The notes beneath the pieces were generated by a model that searched no databases, had not been told where the DNA came from, and worked only from the letters and a program-made list of their open reading frames with translations. From NCBI RefSeq assembly GCF_030056655.1, contig NZ_JASHIE010000008.1, forward strand, positions 262,788-326,787: DNA of 64,000 nt, in the 5' to 3' direction. Below are positions 27,594 through 36,304 of this stretch, one piece after another. The stretch comes from Flectobacillus rivi (GTDB lineage Bacteria > Bacteroidota > Bacteroidia > Cytophagales > Spirosomataceae). A program made the translations under genes and the position numbers. The number at the start of each line of letters is the position of its first letter. The stretch's first letter is position 1.

Positions 27594-29300
27594 TTATTTT
27601 TTAGGAGCTGGAGTTGCAGGAGTTGCACCTGGCAACATTGATTTCAAACCATCTGGATCTTCAGGTTTGATTGCAAGAGCCTTTTTGATTGCGTCTTCAG
27701 CTTTTACGGTGTCTTTAGATACTGTTAAGTAGTAACCTGACAAGTAGCGAAGCGCTTCGTAAGTATCGTCTTTCTTCTCTTTGTAAGTAGTTGAGTTTTC
27801 TGCTTTAAGAGCGTCAATTACTGTCAAATATTGCTCATAGTAAGGTACAGACAACCACTTATCGCCACTATAGTCAATCAAGTTATTTGTACGTGCACGG
27901 AACAAATAGAATGGAGGCCATTTAGCATTGATTCCGATAGCTTTAGCAAAAGACGTATCACCTTTCATTGCCAAAGAAACACGGTTTACTGAGTCTGTTT
28001 TTGGCGTATATGCAGCAGCAAAATAGTATGCTAAAGCAGCGTTATACCAGTCACCAGAAGTAGCTTGCAATTTCTTCTTTGCTTTCCATTCGATTGATTT
28101 GAATGCAGCATCAGCAGCATGAGCATATCTCTTTTGTTTGTAACGAATCGAGTAGATTGACAAGTGGTGGTTGTTGTTAGTATCTAACGGAGCCGCTTGT
28201 TCAAAATAGTGAACTGCTAATGAGTCGTTGTTCAAACATTGGTAACCTTTTGCAAAATATACGTTATCCAAGTAGTAAGGTTTTACACCAGCTTTTACCA
28301 TTTGCTCAAGGTTGTTGATACCTTCTTGGCATTTGTTCAATTCGATGAATGAATAACCTTTCATACGGTAGATATCATTGTCTTTTGCACCACCTGCTTC
28401 AGCTTGACTAGTAAATTCCATTGAACCAGTATAGTCTTTAGCCAAGAACAACAATTTAGCAGTACTCAACAAAATCGTTGGACTAGCTTCAGCTTTGCTA
28501 ACATACTTTCTGTAATATTTAGAAGCGTCTTTGTAACGGTTAAAGATATTATAGTATTCACCAAAACGCTTGTAAATTGGTGCGTAGTTAGAGTCAGTTT
28601 CAACAGCACTTTGGTAGGCATTAACTGTATATTGGTAGTTTTTACCACGAAGATAAACTACACCAATTTTTGTGTATAACTTAGCACTTTTCTCTTTGAA
28701 GTTAGCTTGCTCATAAGCAGATACAGCTGGACCACCATCGTTTTTGATAAGGTATGCATCACCTTTTACAGTATTCATATCAACTGTCAATTCCTTCACT
28801 TTAGTTTTTTCAGGAATCATATCAATCAAACGAATAGCTTCAGCTGGGTCATTGTTTCCTTTGTTTGCTTCTTCGCCGTTGTTTACGTCATAGAACATTA
28901 CATAAGCTTCAGCAATACGGAACAATACATCTGCATTTTTTGATTTTGTATCAGCAATGATTTTATCAAAATCAACTTTTGCCTCAGCTACTTTATGATT
29001 CGCAACTTTGATAGCAGCCAAACCAACTGCATTTAGTGGGTTTTTAGCATCAATAGTCAAACCTTTTTCGAAAGCAGCTTTCGCAGCATCAAGATGGCCT
29101 ACACGCAAATTATAATAACCTAAATAGAATTGGTTCTCTGCCGTCGGAGCAGCCGCTACCAAGCTCTCAAAAGTCGCCTTCGCTTTACTTGGCTGGTCTC
29201 CATCCAACTGCGACAAACCTTGCTGTACTGTTTGCGCATTTGCAGCACCTGCAAACAGTAAACTAACAGCCACCAACAGAGATTTCATCTTTACTTTCAT
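27594..29300 (-). CDS. Exported tetratricopeptide-repeat protein of the TonB/PstS-like locus
   Basis: A 568-residue protein with a Sec signal peptide (LLVAVSLLFAGAANAQ, cleavage near residue 22) and many TPR units across the rest, for example LYTKIGVVYLRGKNYQYTVN and KRFGEYYNIFNRYKDASKYY. The C-terminus is Pro/Ala-rich. TPR arrays bind partners rather than act as enzymes. In Bacteroidota this gene is found next to the exbBD-tonB-PstS-like genes, so a role in the cell envelope with the TonB system is inferred. ATG at 29300 or at 29288 (MKSLL) would both give a signal peptide. It has its own promoter candidate upstream. Confidence 0.85.
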   Translation of the reverse strand: MKVKMKSLLVAVSLLFAGAANAQTVQQGLSQLDGDQPSKAKATFESLVAAAPTAENQFYLGYYNLRVGHLDAAKAAFEKGLTIDAKNPLNAVGLAAIKVANHKVAEAKVDFDKIIADTKSKNADVLFRIAEAYVMFYDVNNGEEANKGNNDPAEAIRLIDMIPEKTKVKELTVDMNTVKGDAYLIKNDGGPAVSAYEQANFKEKSAKLYTKIGVVYLRGKNYQYTVNAYQSAVETDSNYAPIYKRFGEYYNIFNRYKDASKYYRKYVSKAEASPTILLSTAKLLFLAKDYTGSMEFTSQAEAGGAKDNDIYRMKGYSFIELNKCQEGINNLEQMVKAGVKPYYLDNVYFAKGYQCLNNDSLAVHYFEQAAPLDTNNNHHLSIYSIRYKQKRYAHAADAAFKSIEWKAKKKLQATSGDWYNAALAYYFAAAYTPKTDSVNRVSLAMKGDTSFAKAIGINAKWPPFYLFRARTNNLIDYSGDKWLSVPYYEQYLTVIDALKAENSTTYKEKKDDTYEALRYLSGYYLTVSKDTVKAEDAIKKALAIKPEDPDGLKSMLPGATPATPAPKK

Positions 29301-29431
29301 TTGTGTAATTAGTTAGTTGGGATTAAGATTAATGAATAAATAATTTTATTTGATTTAGTATTTATGAAAAGATCTAAAGTCAAGTGAATAACTTAGCAAT
29401 TTTTATATTGTTTCTTTTTGAACTTCTAAGA

Positions 29432-29466
29432 CAAAATTAAATTAAAATTTCCAATAAAAAGGCAAA
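29432..29466 (-). promoter_or_regulatory. Promoter candidate for the TPR gene
   Basis: On the minus strand, TTTG (29463-29466) is followed after 23 bp by TAATTTTG (29432-29439), fitting the Bacteroidota -33/-7 pattern. The leader would be about 125 nt. Confidence 0.5.
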
Positions 29467-29574
29467 ATTTTATTCTTTATAACTAGAATATAAGATTTAT
29501 TAAAAAGGTCTTAAAAAATCATTAGCAATTCATTGTCAATCAAATGAATAATAGTTCATTTTGATACAAAGACG

Positions 29575-30537
29575 TTATTCTCCAATTTTTACTGTACGAA
29601 TTTGAATTGGTCTTGTTAATGGTAGTAAGCCTCCCTTCAAAACAATCAACTGACCTTGATCCATACACATATAATTGATAAAACCTGTACCGAGTCCCAT
29701 GTGTGACTCCTTCAAAATACACTTAATCACACGCGTTAAAGGGTATTTTTTTAAGGCTAGATTATAGCCAAAAGGTTGATAGTAATCTTCTTTTGTTGGG
29801 TTGGGTTTGTCTGTCACCGACATTACATTTATATCCTTGATAAAACCCAGCGAAGCAGGGTCATCTCCATCGCTAATCCAGTTGGTACCAATAACGCCAA
29901 TGGCATTTTTATGAGACTTCACATACGCTATGACCTCTTTATTAGACTTCATAGCAAAAAAAGGCACTTTATCTTTTTTGCTAATACCAAACTTATCCAT
30001 CAAAAAGGTAAGATTACTTGAGTTAGAATTATCAAATACTAAAACTACCTCTTGACTATTCCCTCCTTTGCTAAATTCAGACCATTTTTTGATCTTACCT
30101 TTCATTAGAGCTTCAACGTCTTTAACTGTAATCAAGGTATCCTTGTTTGTTTTATTGGTAATCAAAGCCAAAGCATCTCCTGCAAACTTGTAGCTACGAT
30201 ACACAGTACGGTCATCTTCAAAAACCTTCTTTTCTTTCTCTGTCAACTCTCTTGCTACTACTACTAGTCTAGCCTTATCATTTAGCATCATATTGATAGC
30301 TTCTGTTTCGGGCTTATACACTACATTGATTTTGGTATATTTATAACCCTGTTCAAAAGCATACTTTTCGGCATCTAAAATATTCTGAAAAGACTCATCT
30401 ACTGCCACTGTTATTTCCCCTTTTGCAGGCGTATCAGTAGGTGCATTTTCATTTGGGTGGTTGCCTACGTATCCACAAGAAGAAACTAAGGCACCGAGTA
30501 CACCAAGAGCTGAAACAAACTTAATATACTTTTTCAT
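29575..30537 (-). CDS. PstS-like substrate-binding lipoprotein
   Basis: A 320-residue lipoprotein with signal peptide and lipobox ending at Cys21 (LVSSC). The body is a PstS-type periplasmic binding fold: GEITVAVDESFQNILDAE near 41, an FDNSNSSNLTFL phosphate-loop-like segment near 168, and a C-terminal GFINYMCMDQGQLIV. No transporter genes (pstC, pstA, pstB) are nearby, so it is not a usual phosphate ABC system. Instead it lies in the exbB-exbD-tonB cluster, a conserved Bacteroidota arrangement. Its ligand and link to TonB are unknown; phosphate binding is only suggested by the family. Confidence 0.85.
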   Translation of the reverse strand: MKKYIKFVSALGVLGALVSSCGYVGNHPNENAPTDTPAKGEITVAVDESFQNILDAEKYAFEQGYKYTKINVVYKPETEAINMMLNDKARLVVVARELTEKEKKVFEDDRTVYRSYKFAGDALALITNKTNKDTLITVKDVEALMKGKIKKWSEFSKGGNSQEVVLVFDNSNSSNLTFLMDKFGISKKDKVPFFAMKSNKEVIAYVKSHKNAIGVIGTNWISDGDDPASLGFIKDINVMSVTDKPNPTKEDYYQPFGYNLALKKYPLTRVIKCILKESHMGLGTGFINYMCMDQGQLIVLKGGLLPLTRPIQIRTVKIGE

Positions 30538-30678
30538 TGCTTTTTGAGATTTATAATATTAACGAAGCACCTAGATGCGTCTATATATTTTCTTTGAATA
30601 ATCTAATTCTATTAACTATCATTAACAAAGTTTTACTTCGTCATGAGCAATGCTTATCTGCATCAGCAATAAGCCTTA

Positions 30679-30960
30679 TCATTTCTTATTGTCATAATAA
30701 CGATACTCATCCTCTTCTTTCTCTTCCTCGGTATCTTCTTTATATTTTTCAATCGCTCTGTATCCTCTATACAAACCATAGATGATAAGAATTGCTCCCC
30801 AAGCATAAGACCATTTTATACTTGGAAAAAACACCTGTGCAAATGCTGAATCTGGCACAATGATTAAGAAAATTCCAATGCCTATATAGGCTACAGACAT
30901 CAGTCCAGCAATAATAATTACTGATATGGAATAATACTTTTGTGAATCTCTTTTTGGCAT
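30679..30960 (-). CDS. Small two-span membrane protein of the TonB locus, function unknown
   Basis: A 93-residue protein with two hydrophobic segments (about 13-35, VIIIAGLMSVAYIGIGIFLII, and 48-66, YAWGAILIIYGLYRGYRAI) and an acidic tail (EEEKEEDEYRYYD). It lies between tonB and the PstS-like gene in the same orientation, separated from tonB by a hairpin. I do not recognise a named family. The conserved position and plausible membrane topology support it as a real gene. Confidence 0.65.
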   Translation of the reverse strand: MPKRDSQKYYSISVIIIAGLMSVAYIGIGIFLIIVPDSAFAQVFFPSIKWSYAWGAILIIYGLYRGYRAIEKYKEDTEEEKEEDEYRYYDNKK

Positions 30961-30987
30961 CTTTCAAAAATTTAAGTCCCTCTAAAA

Positions 30988-31019
30988 ATGAAACCTGCCA
31001 GTTTCCTGACAGGTTTCAT
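30988..31019 (-). terminator. Terminator after tonB
   Basis: Ten-base ATGAAACCTG/CAGGTTTCAT stem with CATTTTTAG following on the minus strand. It may reduce, rather than stop, transcription into the downstream genes of the locus. Confidence 0.6.
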
Positions 31020-31045
31020 ACTAATAAAGACTATAGTAATGCATA

Positions 31046-31882
31046 CTACTCCGACAAAACGAAGTTGATAGGCACTGTAAATCTTGAACGAACTGGACGT
31101 CCAGACTGCTTACCAGGGTTCCATTTAGGAACCATTTTGATTACGCGAACAGCTTCTTCATCGCAACCAAAACCTACTGATTTCAATACTTCAACACCTT
31201 GGATTGAACCATCGGTGTTTACAACGAACTGAACGTAAACTTTACCTTGAACGTTAGCACGTTGTGCAGCAGCAGGGTATTTAAGGTTTTTCTGCAAGAA
31301 TTTTGCAAAAGCAGGAATACCACCAGGGAATTCTGCTTGTTGTTCTACCGCAGTAAAGATTTCTTCTTCAACTGGTTTCGGTGGTTCAACTGGAGCTTCT
31401 TCTTTAGCAGGTCTTGCATCTGGATCCACTGGAGGAGCGATATCATCAGTATTACCTTTAACGCTTTCTGTTGCAGTATTACCTTTGATGTTATCTACCT
31501 CTGGTGGAGGTTCAGGCTTTTGTACCTCTTCATCACGCTTGATTTCCGGAGGTAAGAACTTAGTAGTTGTTACTTTCGGAATATCTTTTGGTGGTGGTGG
31601 TGGCGGCGGTGGTGGTGGTGGTGGCGTATCCGATTTCTTCGGAGGTTCGGCCACTTTCATCACCTCTGCAATCACCTCTGTCTTTTCATTGTCTTTTGGA
31701 GTCAAGCTGCTAATAATAAACGGTAGAGCAAGCGCACCAGCGAAAAGAGCAGAACCTATCATTACTGACCTCTTGACGACAGCTTGATAATTCTTTCTCA
31801 AAAAATAAGCACCGTATTCCTTATTCTTATCCTTAAAAATTATGTCGTCAAGCGTTGCGTTAGGGCTAATTACGTTTGACAT
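31046..31882 (-). CDS. tonB: Energy transducer TonB
   Basis: A 278-residue TonB of the Bacteroidota type. A cytoplasmic N-terminus of about 35 residues (DIIFKDKNKEYGAYFLRKNY) precedes the single transmembrane anchor (SVMIGSALFAGALALPFIIS). Next come a Pro-run near 90-103 and an acidic Pro/Glu-rich spacer, then the C-terminal TonB domain (about 185-278) with AEFPGGIPAFAKFLQKNLKYP, VYVQFVVNTDG and a closing VPINFVL. It couples the ExbBD proton channel to outer-membrane receptors. It sits downstream of exbB and two exbD genes with 100-130 bp spacers, so the four probably act together. Confidence 0.93.
   Translation of the reverse strand: MSNVISPNATLDDIIFKDKNKEYGAYFLRKNYQAVVKRSVMIGSALFAGALALPFIISSLTPKDNEKTEVIAEVMKVAEPPKKSDTPPPPPPPPPPPPKDIPKVTTTKFLPPEIKRDEEVQKPEPPPEVDNIKGNTATESVKGNTDDIAPPVDPDARPAKEEAPVEPPKPVEEEIFTAVEQQAEFPGGIPAFAKFLQKNLKYPAAAQRANVQGKVYVQFVVNTDGSIQGVEVLKSVGFGCDEEAVRVIKMVPKWNPGKQSGRPVRSRFTVPINFVLSE
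31590..31625. repeat. GGT/GGC trinucleotide repeat inside tonB (encodes a Pro run)
   Basis: About a dozen (GGN)n triplets, read as CCN proline codons on the minus strand. They code for the Pro-run of the TonB spacer. Length could vary by slippage. Confidence 0.85.
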
Positions 31883-32011
31883 ATTTTCTCGTTTTGTTAA
31901 CTCTGTTGAAATTCTTTTTTTGTTTTCAGAACCACAGAACTAAGATAAAACTATTTATTTAGTTTTACAACTATTTTATTAGTTTTATTTTAATTTCATT
32001 GGTGTGCTTAA

Positions 32012-32527
32012 TTATTTTCCTGATTTCTTAATCATTTCCTCATCAATAGGAGTGATTTCAAGAAGAGCATAACGCTTGTTATCAGTAATTGCACACTCAT
32101 CGAGCATATCCACCATATTTTTATACTTAGCACCCTTAGTAGCTTTGATAACGATGGTGAAGTTTTGTCCGACTTGCTTTTTTAATCTAAATAATACTTG
32201 TCTGATACCTTGATCTGAGTAGTCAGTTACTTGAACGACTGTTGTCGCATCACCTGGCTTACCTTGATAGTAGTAAACTTTATTTTCATCTGGCAACACA
32301 GTAAGTGTTTCCGATGCTTTTACAGGAGATGTTTCCTTTGTCTCAGTTTTATCAGGCATACTAAGCTGCATTGTCACGGGCTTAGCCAACGTAGTTGTTA
32401 GCATGAAGAATGTGATAAGCAAGAAACCTAAGTCTACCATTGGCGTCATGTCAATCTTGGTAGACGCTTTCTTACTACGCTTTTTACCACCTTTCTTACC
32501 CCCACCGGACTGGTCTATTTCTGCCAT
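32012..32527 (-). CDS. exbD: ExbD/TolR-type proton-channel subunit (second copy)
   Basis: A 171-residue ExbD protein: basic, Gly/Lys/Ser-rich N-terminus, then one membrane helix with the protonatable aspartate, ASTKIDMTPMVDLGFLLITF (Asp32), then a periplasmic domain (about 60-171). With ExbB it turns proton flow into work on TonB. It is the second of two tandem, clearly diverged exbD genes, between the other copy and tonB. A heteromeric ExbD pair is the usual inference in this phylum. Confidence 0.92.
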   Translation of the reverse strand: MAEIDQSGGGKKGGKKRSKKASTKIDMTPMVDLGFLLITFFMLTTTLAKPVTMQLSMPDKTETKETSPVKASETLTVLPDENKVYYYQGKPGDATTVVQVTDYSDQGIRQVLFRLKKQVGQNFTIVIKATKGAKYKNMVDMLDECAITDNKRYALLEITPIDEEMIKKSGK

Positions 32528-32643
32528 AGTCGTTGAGTAGTTTTAATGTTGTTAATAGGATATCAATCTAGTTGCTTCGAAGGTTATGAGTACCCTACCC
32601 CACAATGCAGGGCAGGGTTAATAAACTACTGAGTACAACTTAA

Positions 32644-33252
32644 TTAATTTCTTGGTTTGTTTTCAGGACCTGTGATCAACTGGAAAACGTTGATGTTTTG
32701 TTCTTGTAATGTACCTACAACCTGGTTGAAAACTTTGTAATTTGAGTTACCATCACCTTTGATAGCTACTTGAAGGGCAGGGTTTGCTAATTTAGCATAC
32801 GTTACCCACAAGAAAAGCTCATTATTAGCAGAATCGCAAGGAATACCTTGGTAGTATCCTTTTGCTTTCCAAGCCGATGGTTTTTCCTCTAATACTTGTT
32901 TCAGTGCTCCAGCTGGATAACCTACAATTTCAGAAGCCATAAAGTTTTTCTGCATTGTAGCCGAGATAGGAACACCAACACGGTTAGCCATTCTTTCCAA
33001 CATCATCTGTTGTGCTTCCTTATCGTCAACACCCATGAAAATCTTGCCATCTGGCGCAACCGAAATGGTAATAACACCTTTTTCAGAAGGAAGCGGCTTT
33101 TCAGAGATAGACGTAGGAGGCGTAATGGTAACAGCTTCCTCAGGACGGAATTTCGCCGTCAACATGAAGAATGTGAGCAACAAGAATGCCACGTCACACA
33201 TCGCTGTCATGTCCAAAGACACACTCTGTCTTTTTGCTTTTACCTTTGGCAT
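32644..33252 (-). CDS. exbD: ExbD/TolR-type proton-channel subunit (first copy)
   Basis: A 202-residue ExbD. The N-terminal LDMTAMCDVAFLLLTFFML (Asp20 in the membrane helix) is the ExbD signature. The periplasmic part is longer than in the neighbour copy and includes a C-terminal TolR-like VAIKGDGNSNYKVF. It lies between exbB and the second exbD. The large sequence difference between the two copies argues against a recent duplication; separate partners or a mixed complex are both possible. Confidence 0.92.
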   Translation of the reverse strand: MPKVKAKRQSVSLDMTAMCDVAFLLLTFFMLTAKFRPEEAVTITPPTSISEKPLPSEKGVITISVAPDGKIFMGVDDKEAQQMMLERMANRVGVPISATMQKNFMASEIVGYPAGALKQVLEEKPSAWKAKGYYQGIPCDSANNELFLWVTYAKLANPALQVAIKGDGNSNYKVFNQVVGTLQEQNINVFQLITGPENKPRN

Positions 33253-33356
33253 AATGTTATTAATTTGAAAATTTGAGAAAACTTATATTTGAAAACAATC
33301 TTGGGATTCAGAAGAGTAAACTCTTCAGATTTTCAAATTGCCCAATTTTCAAACTA

Positions 33357-34199
33357 CTAACTGTGGTGAGAAGCGAAGTTTTGGTTAACGCTCAAACCGA
33401 TTTCGTCAATGCTATATGTCAATTCGTCAATTTTAGACGTAAAGAAGTTATAACCGATGATACATACAGCTGAAGTACCGATACCCAATGCAGTGTTTAC
33501 TAGGGCTTCAGAGATACCGTTTGCAAGAGCTGAAGAGTCAGTTGAACCTCCTGAGTTACCCAAAGCCGAGAACGCTTTGATCATACCGATTACAGTACCT
33601 AATAGACCGATAAGGGTAGATACCGACGCCAATGTAGCGATGATAGTAAGGTTTTTCTCCAAAATTGGCAATTCCAATGAAGTAGCTTCTTCAACTTCTT
33701 TGCTCAATGCAGCCAATTTTTGTTCTTTGTCTAAAGAACCGTCTGTAGACAATTGCTTGTACTTTTTAACAGCAGCTAAAGTAACGTTACCTACTGAACC
33801 TTTTTGTTTGTCACACTCTTTCAATGCACCTTCAACATCGTCTTTGTCCAAAGAAGCTTGGATTTTACGAACGAAAGCGTTGATGTCACCAGTACCTTTT
33901 GCTTTACCGATTGTAAGGATACGCTCGATAGAGAAAGTCAATGAAATCAAGAAACATGTCATCAAAACTGGTACGATGATACCACCTTTGTAAACGATAC
34001 CAAAGTAGTCACCTGGAATTGGGTGTCCGTCTGGGTTGTTGTTCTCAAAGTGAGAAGGATCTCCCATTACGAATTTGTAAAGAGAAAGTGCTACAGCAAA
34101 TAGAATCAAAATGATTACGCCCGCAGGAATACCGCCTGACTTTTTGTTTGCTGGTGCTGCTGGCTTTGGAGCAGCTGGTTTTGCTTGTTGTGTACTCAT
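33357..34199 (-). CDS. exbB: MotA/TolQ/ExbB proton channel family protein
   Basis: A 280-residue ExbB homologue. The N-terminus is Ala/Pro/Lys-rich and cytoplasmic. The first hydrophobic segment (about 25-45) is followed by a periplasmic part, then by a second (PVLMTCFLISLTFSIERI near 96) and a TM2/TM3 block with TIIATLASVSTLIGLLGTVIG and the conserved Thr/Gly-rich ALVNTALGIGTSA. It forms the proton channel with ExbD and drives TonB. It is the first gene of the energising cluster and has an upstream -7 candidate. Confidence 0.92.
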   Translation of the reverse strand: MSTQQAKPAAPKPAAPANKKSGGIPAGVIILILFAVALSLYKFVMGDPSHFENNNPDGHPIPGDYFGIVYKGGIIVPVLMTCFLISLTFSIERILTIGKAKGTGDINAFVRKIQASLDKDDVEGALKECDKQKGSVGNVTLAAVKKYKQLSTDGSLDKEQKLAALSKEVEEATSLELPILEKNLTIIATLASVSTLIGLLGTVIGMIKAFSALGNSGGSTDSSALANGISEALVNTALGIGTSAVCIIGYNFFTSKIDELTYSIDEIGLSVNQNFASHHS

Positions 34200-34320
34200 T
34201 AGTTTGGTAATTTGGGTTTAAGTTAAAAAACAATTTTTAGGTGATTTTTTAAAATAAATCTACAGAAAACTGTTTCAAGACAAAAGATTATTTCGATTGT
34301 TTTATGTTTTCTAGTAATGA

Positions 34321-34328
34321 CAAAACTA
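34321..34328 (-). promoter_or_regulatory. Candidate -7 element for exbB
   Basis: TAGTTTTG on the minus strand matches TAnnTTTG; no well-placed -33 TTTG is seen. It lies about 120 bp before the exbB start, in a 300-bp gene-free AT-rich gap (34200-34503) that shows nothing else. Confidence 0.35.
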
Positions 34329-34503
34329 ACATAAATTTCTTTTAATTCTCATATCTCTATTGTCAAGTTTTTTTTAAGAAATTCGTCCGTATTCAACAAA
34401 CATTGTATTATAGTAATATTTTAAAGCTCTATTCAATACTTTTGATGTACTTTTTGAAGAATTTGATTTTTACAAGAAAATATATAAACTTTTGAACAAT
34501 ATC

Positions 34504-34911
34504 TTATTTCGGGTAAATCTTATCAAGGATTGTTTCAATTTTCTGTAATTCATGAGTATTTACTACTGACTTTTGATGAGAAAAAACACTCAGATATTTT
34601 TCAAGAATTGTATGCCCTCCCTCTAGGCGGATCCGCACCTTAGATGATTTATCAGCAAGAATCGATACTATATTACCGACTCCCCCTAAGTTAGCTTCTG
34701 GTTCGGCATCTACTAATACAAATATTTCTACTGCATTACTGATGGCAACTTTTAACTGATTCAAAATAAGATTCTCAGAATAATTATCAATGTCATAGGT
34801 TACAAAGTTGGCAGACCAGCCTTCTTGATAAATAATTTGGTGCAATGGATTTTGGTAGCGAACCTCCAATGGACTCTTTCGTACTTGAATATATAGCAAT
34901 AATGTGTTCAT
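34504..34911 (-). CDS. Hypothetical protein, unknown family
   Basis: A 135-residue soluble protein starting ATG at 34911. There is no signal peptide or membrane segment. The alternating hydrophobic strands (IFVLVDAEPEANLGG, VSILADKSSKVRIRLEGG) and helices suggest an alpha/beta fold, perhaps STAS- or TIR-sized, but I do not recognise it. It is divergent from the DciA-like gene (58 bp apart), so the two share a regulatory region. The open frame is clean and uses codons like its neighbours, which supports a real gene. Confidence 0.55.
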   Translation of the reverse strand: MNTLLLYIQVRKSPLEVRYQNPLHQIIYQEGWSANFVTYDIDNYSENLILNQLKVAISNAVEIFVLVDAEPEANLGGVGNIVSILADKSSKVRIRLEGGHTILEKYLSVFSHQKSVVNTHELQKIETILDKIYPK

Positions 34912-34916
34912 GCGAA

Positions 34917-34949
34917 TTGTATTTTTTTCAGCTATTAGCTGTACCTTTG
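34917..34949 (+). promoter_or_regulatory. Promoter candidate for the DUF721 gene
   Basis: TTG (34917-34919) and TACCTTTG (34942-34949) with a 22-bp spacer, a Bacteroidota-type promoter. It lies upstream of the ATG at 34970, which supports that start over the upstream 22-codon extension. Confidence 0.5.
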
Positions 34950-34969
34950 AGTGTTTATTCCTTACAGAT

Positions 34970-35296
34970 ATGGCGCAATATTATTCATATAATCGAGAAA
35001 ATGCGAAGCGTAAAACAAGCGCTTCCTCCCTCAAAGAAGCAATTGAAGATATGCTAGAGTTTTACAAACTTCGTACAAAGTTTGATGAAACCTATGTAGC
35101 TGCTCACTGGGAGCAAATTATGGGGGCTCCTATTGCTGCGAGAACAACCAAGGTTTATATTACTGAAGCAAAACTGTATATTCAACTGGATTCGGCCTCT
35201 TTGCGAAATGAGTTGTTAATGGCAAAAAACAAGATTCTTCAGCTAATCAATCAAGCTATTGGTGCTGAATTAGTTAATGAAGTGATTTTCCTTTAA
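34970..35296 (+). CDS. DUF721 (DciA-like) protein
   Basis: A 108-residue protein of the DUF721/DciA family, which in many bacteria loads the replicative helicase DnaB in place of DnaC/DnaI. The central WEQIMGAPIAARTTKVYITEAKLYIQ is the family core (Trp-x4-G and basic strand). The ATG at 34970 (MAQYYSYNRENAKR) is preferred; the longer frame to 34904 would overlap the promoter. The gene is alone on this strand and ends at a bidirectional terminator. The helicase-loading role is inferred from the family. Confidence 0.85.
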   Translation: MAQYYSYNRENAKRKTSASSLKEAIEDMLEFYKLRTKFDETYVAAHWEQIMGAPIAARTTKVYITEAKLYIQLDSASLRNELLMAKNKILQLINQAIGAELVNEVIFL

Positions 35297-35335
35297 AAAA
35301 AGCCCTTGTGTTCATCTGACACAAGGGCTTTTTTT
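35295..35335. terminator. Bidirectional terminator
   Basis: AAGCCCTTGTGT/ACACAAGGGCTT stem flanked by A- and T-runs between the convergent DUF721 gene and the sugar isomerase gene; its right arm reaches the isomerase stop codon. Confidence 0.85.
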
Positions 35336-36269
35336 ATATGGCTGATGTTGCTTTTTTCAGTAATGCTATAGTCTTTTTGATTCCTTCTATTTCGGTTAGG
35401 GTTTCTCCTTCATACTCTATACCGATAATGCCTCTAAAACCTGACTTCTTGATAACATTCATCATTTTTATGTAATCAATCGTTGGCTCATTGCCTTTGG
35501 CATCAAAATTAAAGGTTTTAGCGCTTACTCCCTTAGCATAAGGCATCATTTCGGCGGTACCTTTGTATGGGTCATATTGTGTTTTGCACTGACTATGCCA
35601 CTCTGCACCACTCCATTCTAAACAGAAGTTGCCAAAATCGGGCAATGTTCCGCAGTTTTTCATTCCAACCTCTTTCATAATACCCGCCAACCATGCACCA
35701 TTGGCAGAATATCCTCCGTGGTTTTCCACGATGATATTGATATTATGCGCCTTTCCAAATTCGCTTAATGTTCTCAAGCTTTCTACACATCGCTTAGCCA
35801 CTTCTTTAGGGTCTCCTTCTCCTCTTGAATTTACCCGAATGGTTTGGCAACCTAAAAACTGCGCAGCCTCCACCCATTTGTAATGGTTTTCGACAGCTTG
35901 CTTACGTTTTTGAGTATCAGCTTCACCTAATTCGCCTTCGGCATCAATCATAATCAGGTGATTGCGAATTCCTGATTCTACAGATCTTGTCCTTAATTCT
36001 TTGAGATAGGCTTTATCTTTTGCTTTATCAGGGAAAAATTGATTTACATATTCAACAATCTCTAAACCAAACTCTTTTTTAGCAAATTGTGGAAAATCTA
36101 AATTACTCAATTTGCCGCTAAAGATTGTTTTATGCAAAGACCATTCGGCTAGTGATATTTCATAAAAAGGTTTAGCAGCACTATTTAGCCAGTCATTTGA
36201 TGACAAGGCCAACCCTGCTAATCCTAATGAGGATTTTTTGAGAAAATCTCTTCTTGTTTGTTGTATCAT
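35334..36269 (-). CDS. Tat-exported sugar phosphate isomerase/epimerase-like TIM-barrel protein
   Basis: A 311-residue protein beginning with a twin-arginine signal (RRDFLKKSSLGLAGLALSS), followed by a xylose-isomerase-like (AP endonuclease family 2) TIM barrel with NIIVENHGGYSANG, CGTLPDFGNF and GIIGIEYEGE near the metal-binding Glu/His/Asp positions. It probably acts in the periplasm on a sugar or cyclitol; substrate unknown. It is the last gene of a recQ-Gre-like-isomerase cluster with short gaps (35 bp before it). Confidence 0.85.
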   Translation of the reverse strand: MIQQTRRDFLKKSSLGLAGLALSSNDWLNSAAKPFYEISLAEWSLHKTIFSGKLSNLDFPQFAKKEFGLEIVEYVNQFFPDKAKDKAYLKELRTRSVESGIRNHLIMIDAEGELGEADTQKRKQAVENHYKWVEAAQFLGCQTIRVNSRGEGDPKEVAKRCVESLRTLSEFGKAHNINIIVENHGGYSANGAWLAGIMKEVGMKNCGTLPDFGNFCLEWSGAEWHSQCKTQYDPYKGTAEMMPYAKGVSAKTFNFDAKGNEPTIDYIKMMNVIKKSGFRGIIGIEYEGETLTEIEGIKKTIALLKKATSAI

Positions 36270-36304
36270 AGTAAGATTCAGAATGAAGGGTAAGATGGTT
36301 TTGA

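Noticed and set aside
31247..31787. Plus-strand frames of 100-102 codons over tonB
   Set aside because: Mirror of the Pro-rich tonB coding sequence; no independent support.
33457..33993. 178-codon plus-strand frame over exbB
   Set aside because: Shadow of exbB; the ExbB signature is on the minus strand.
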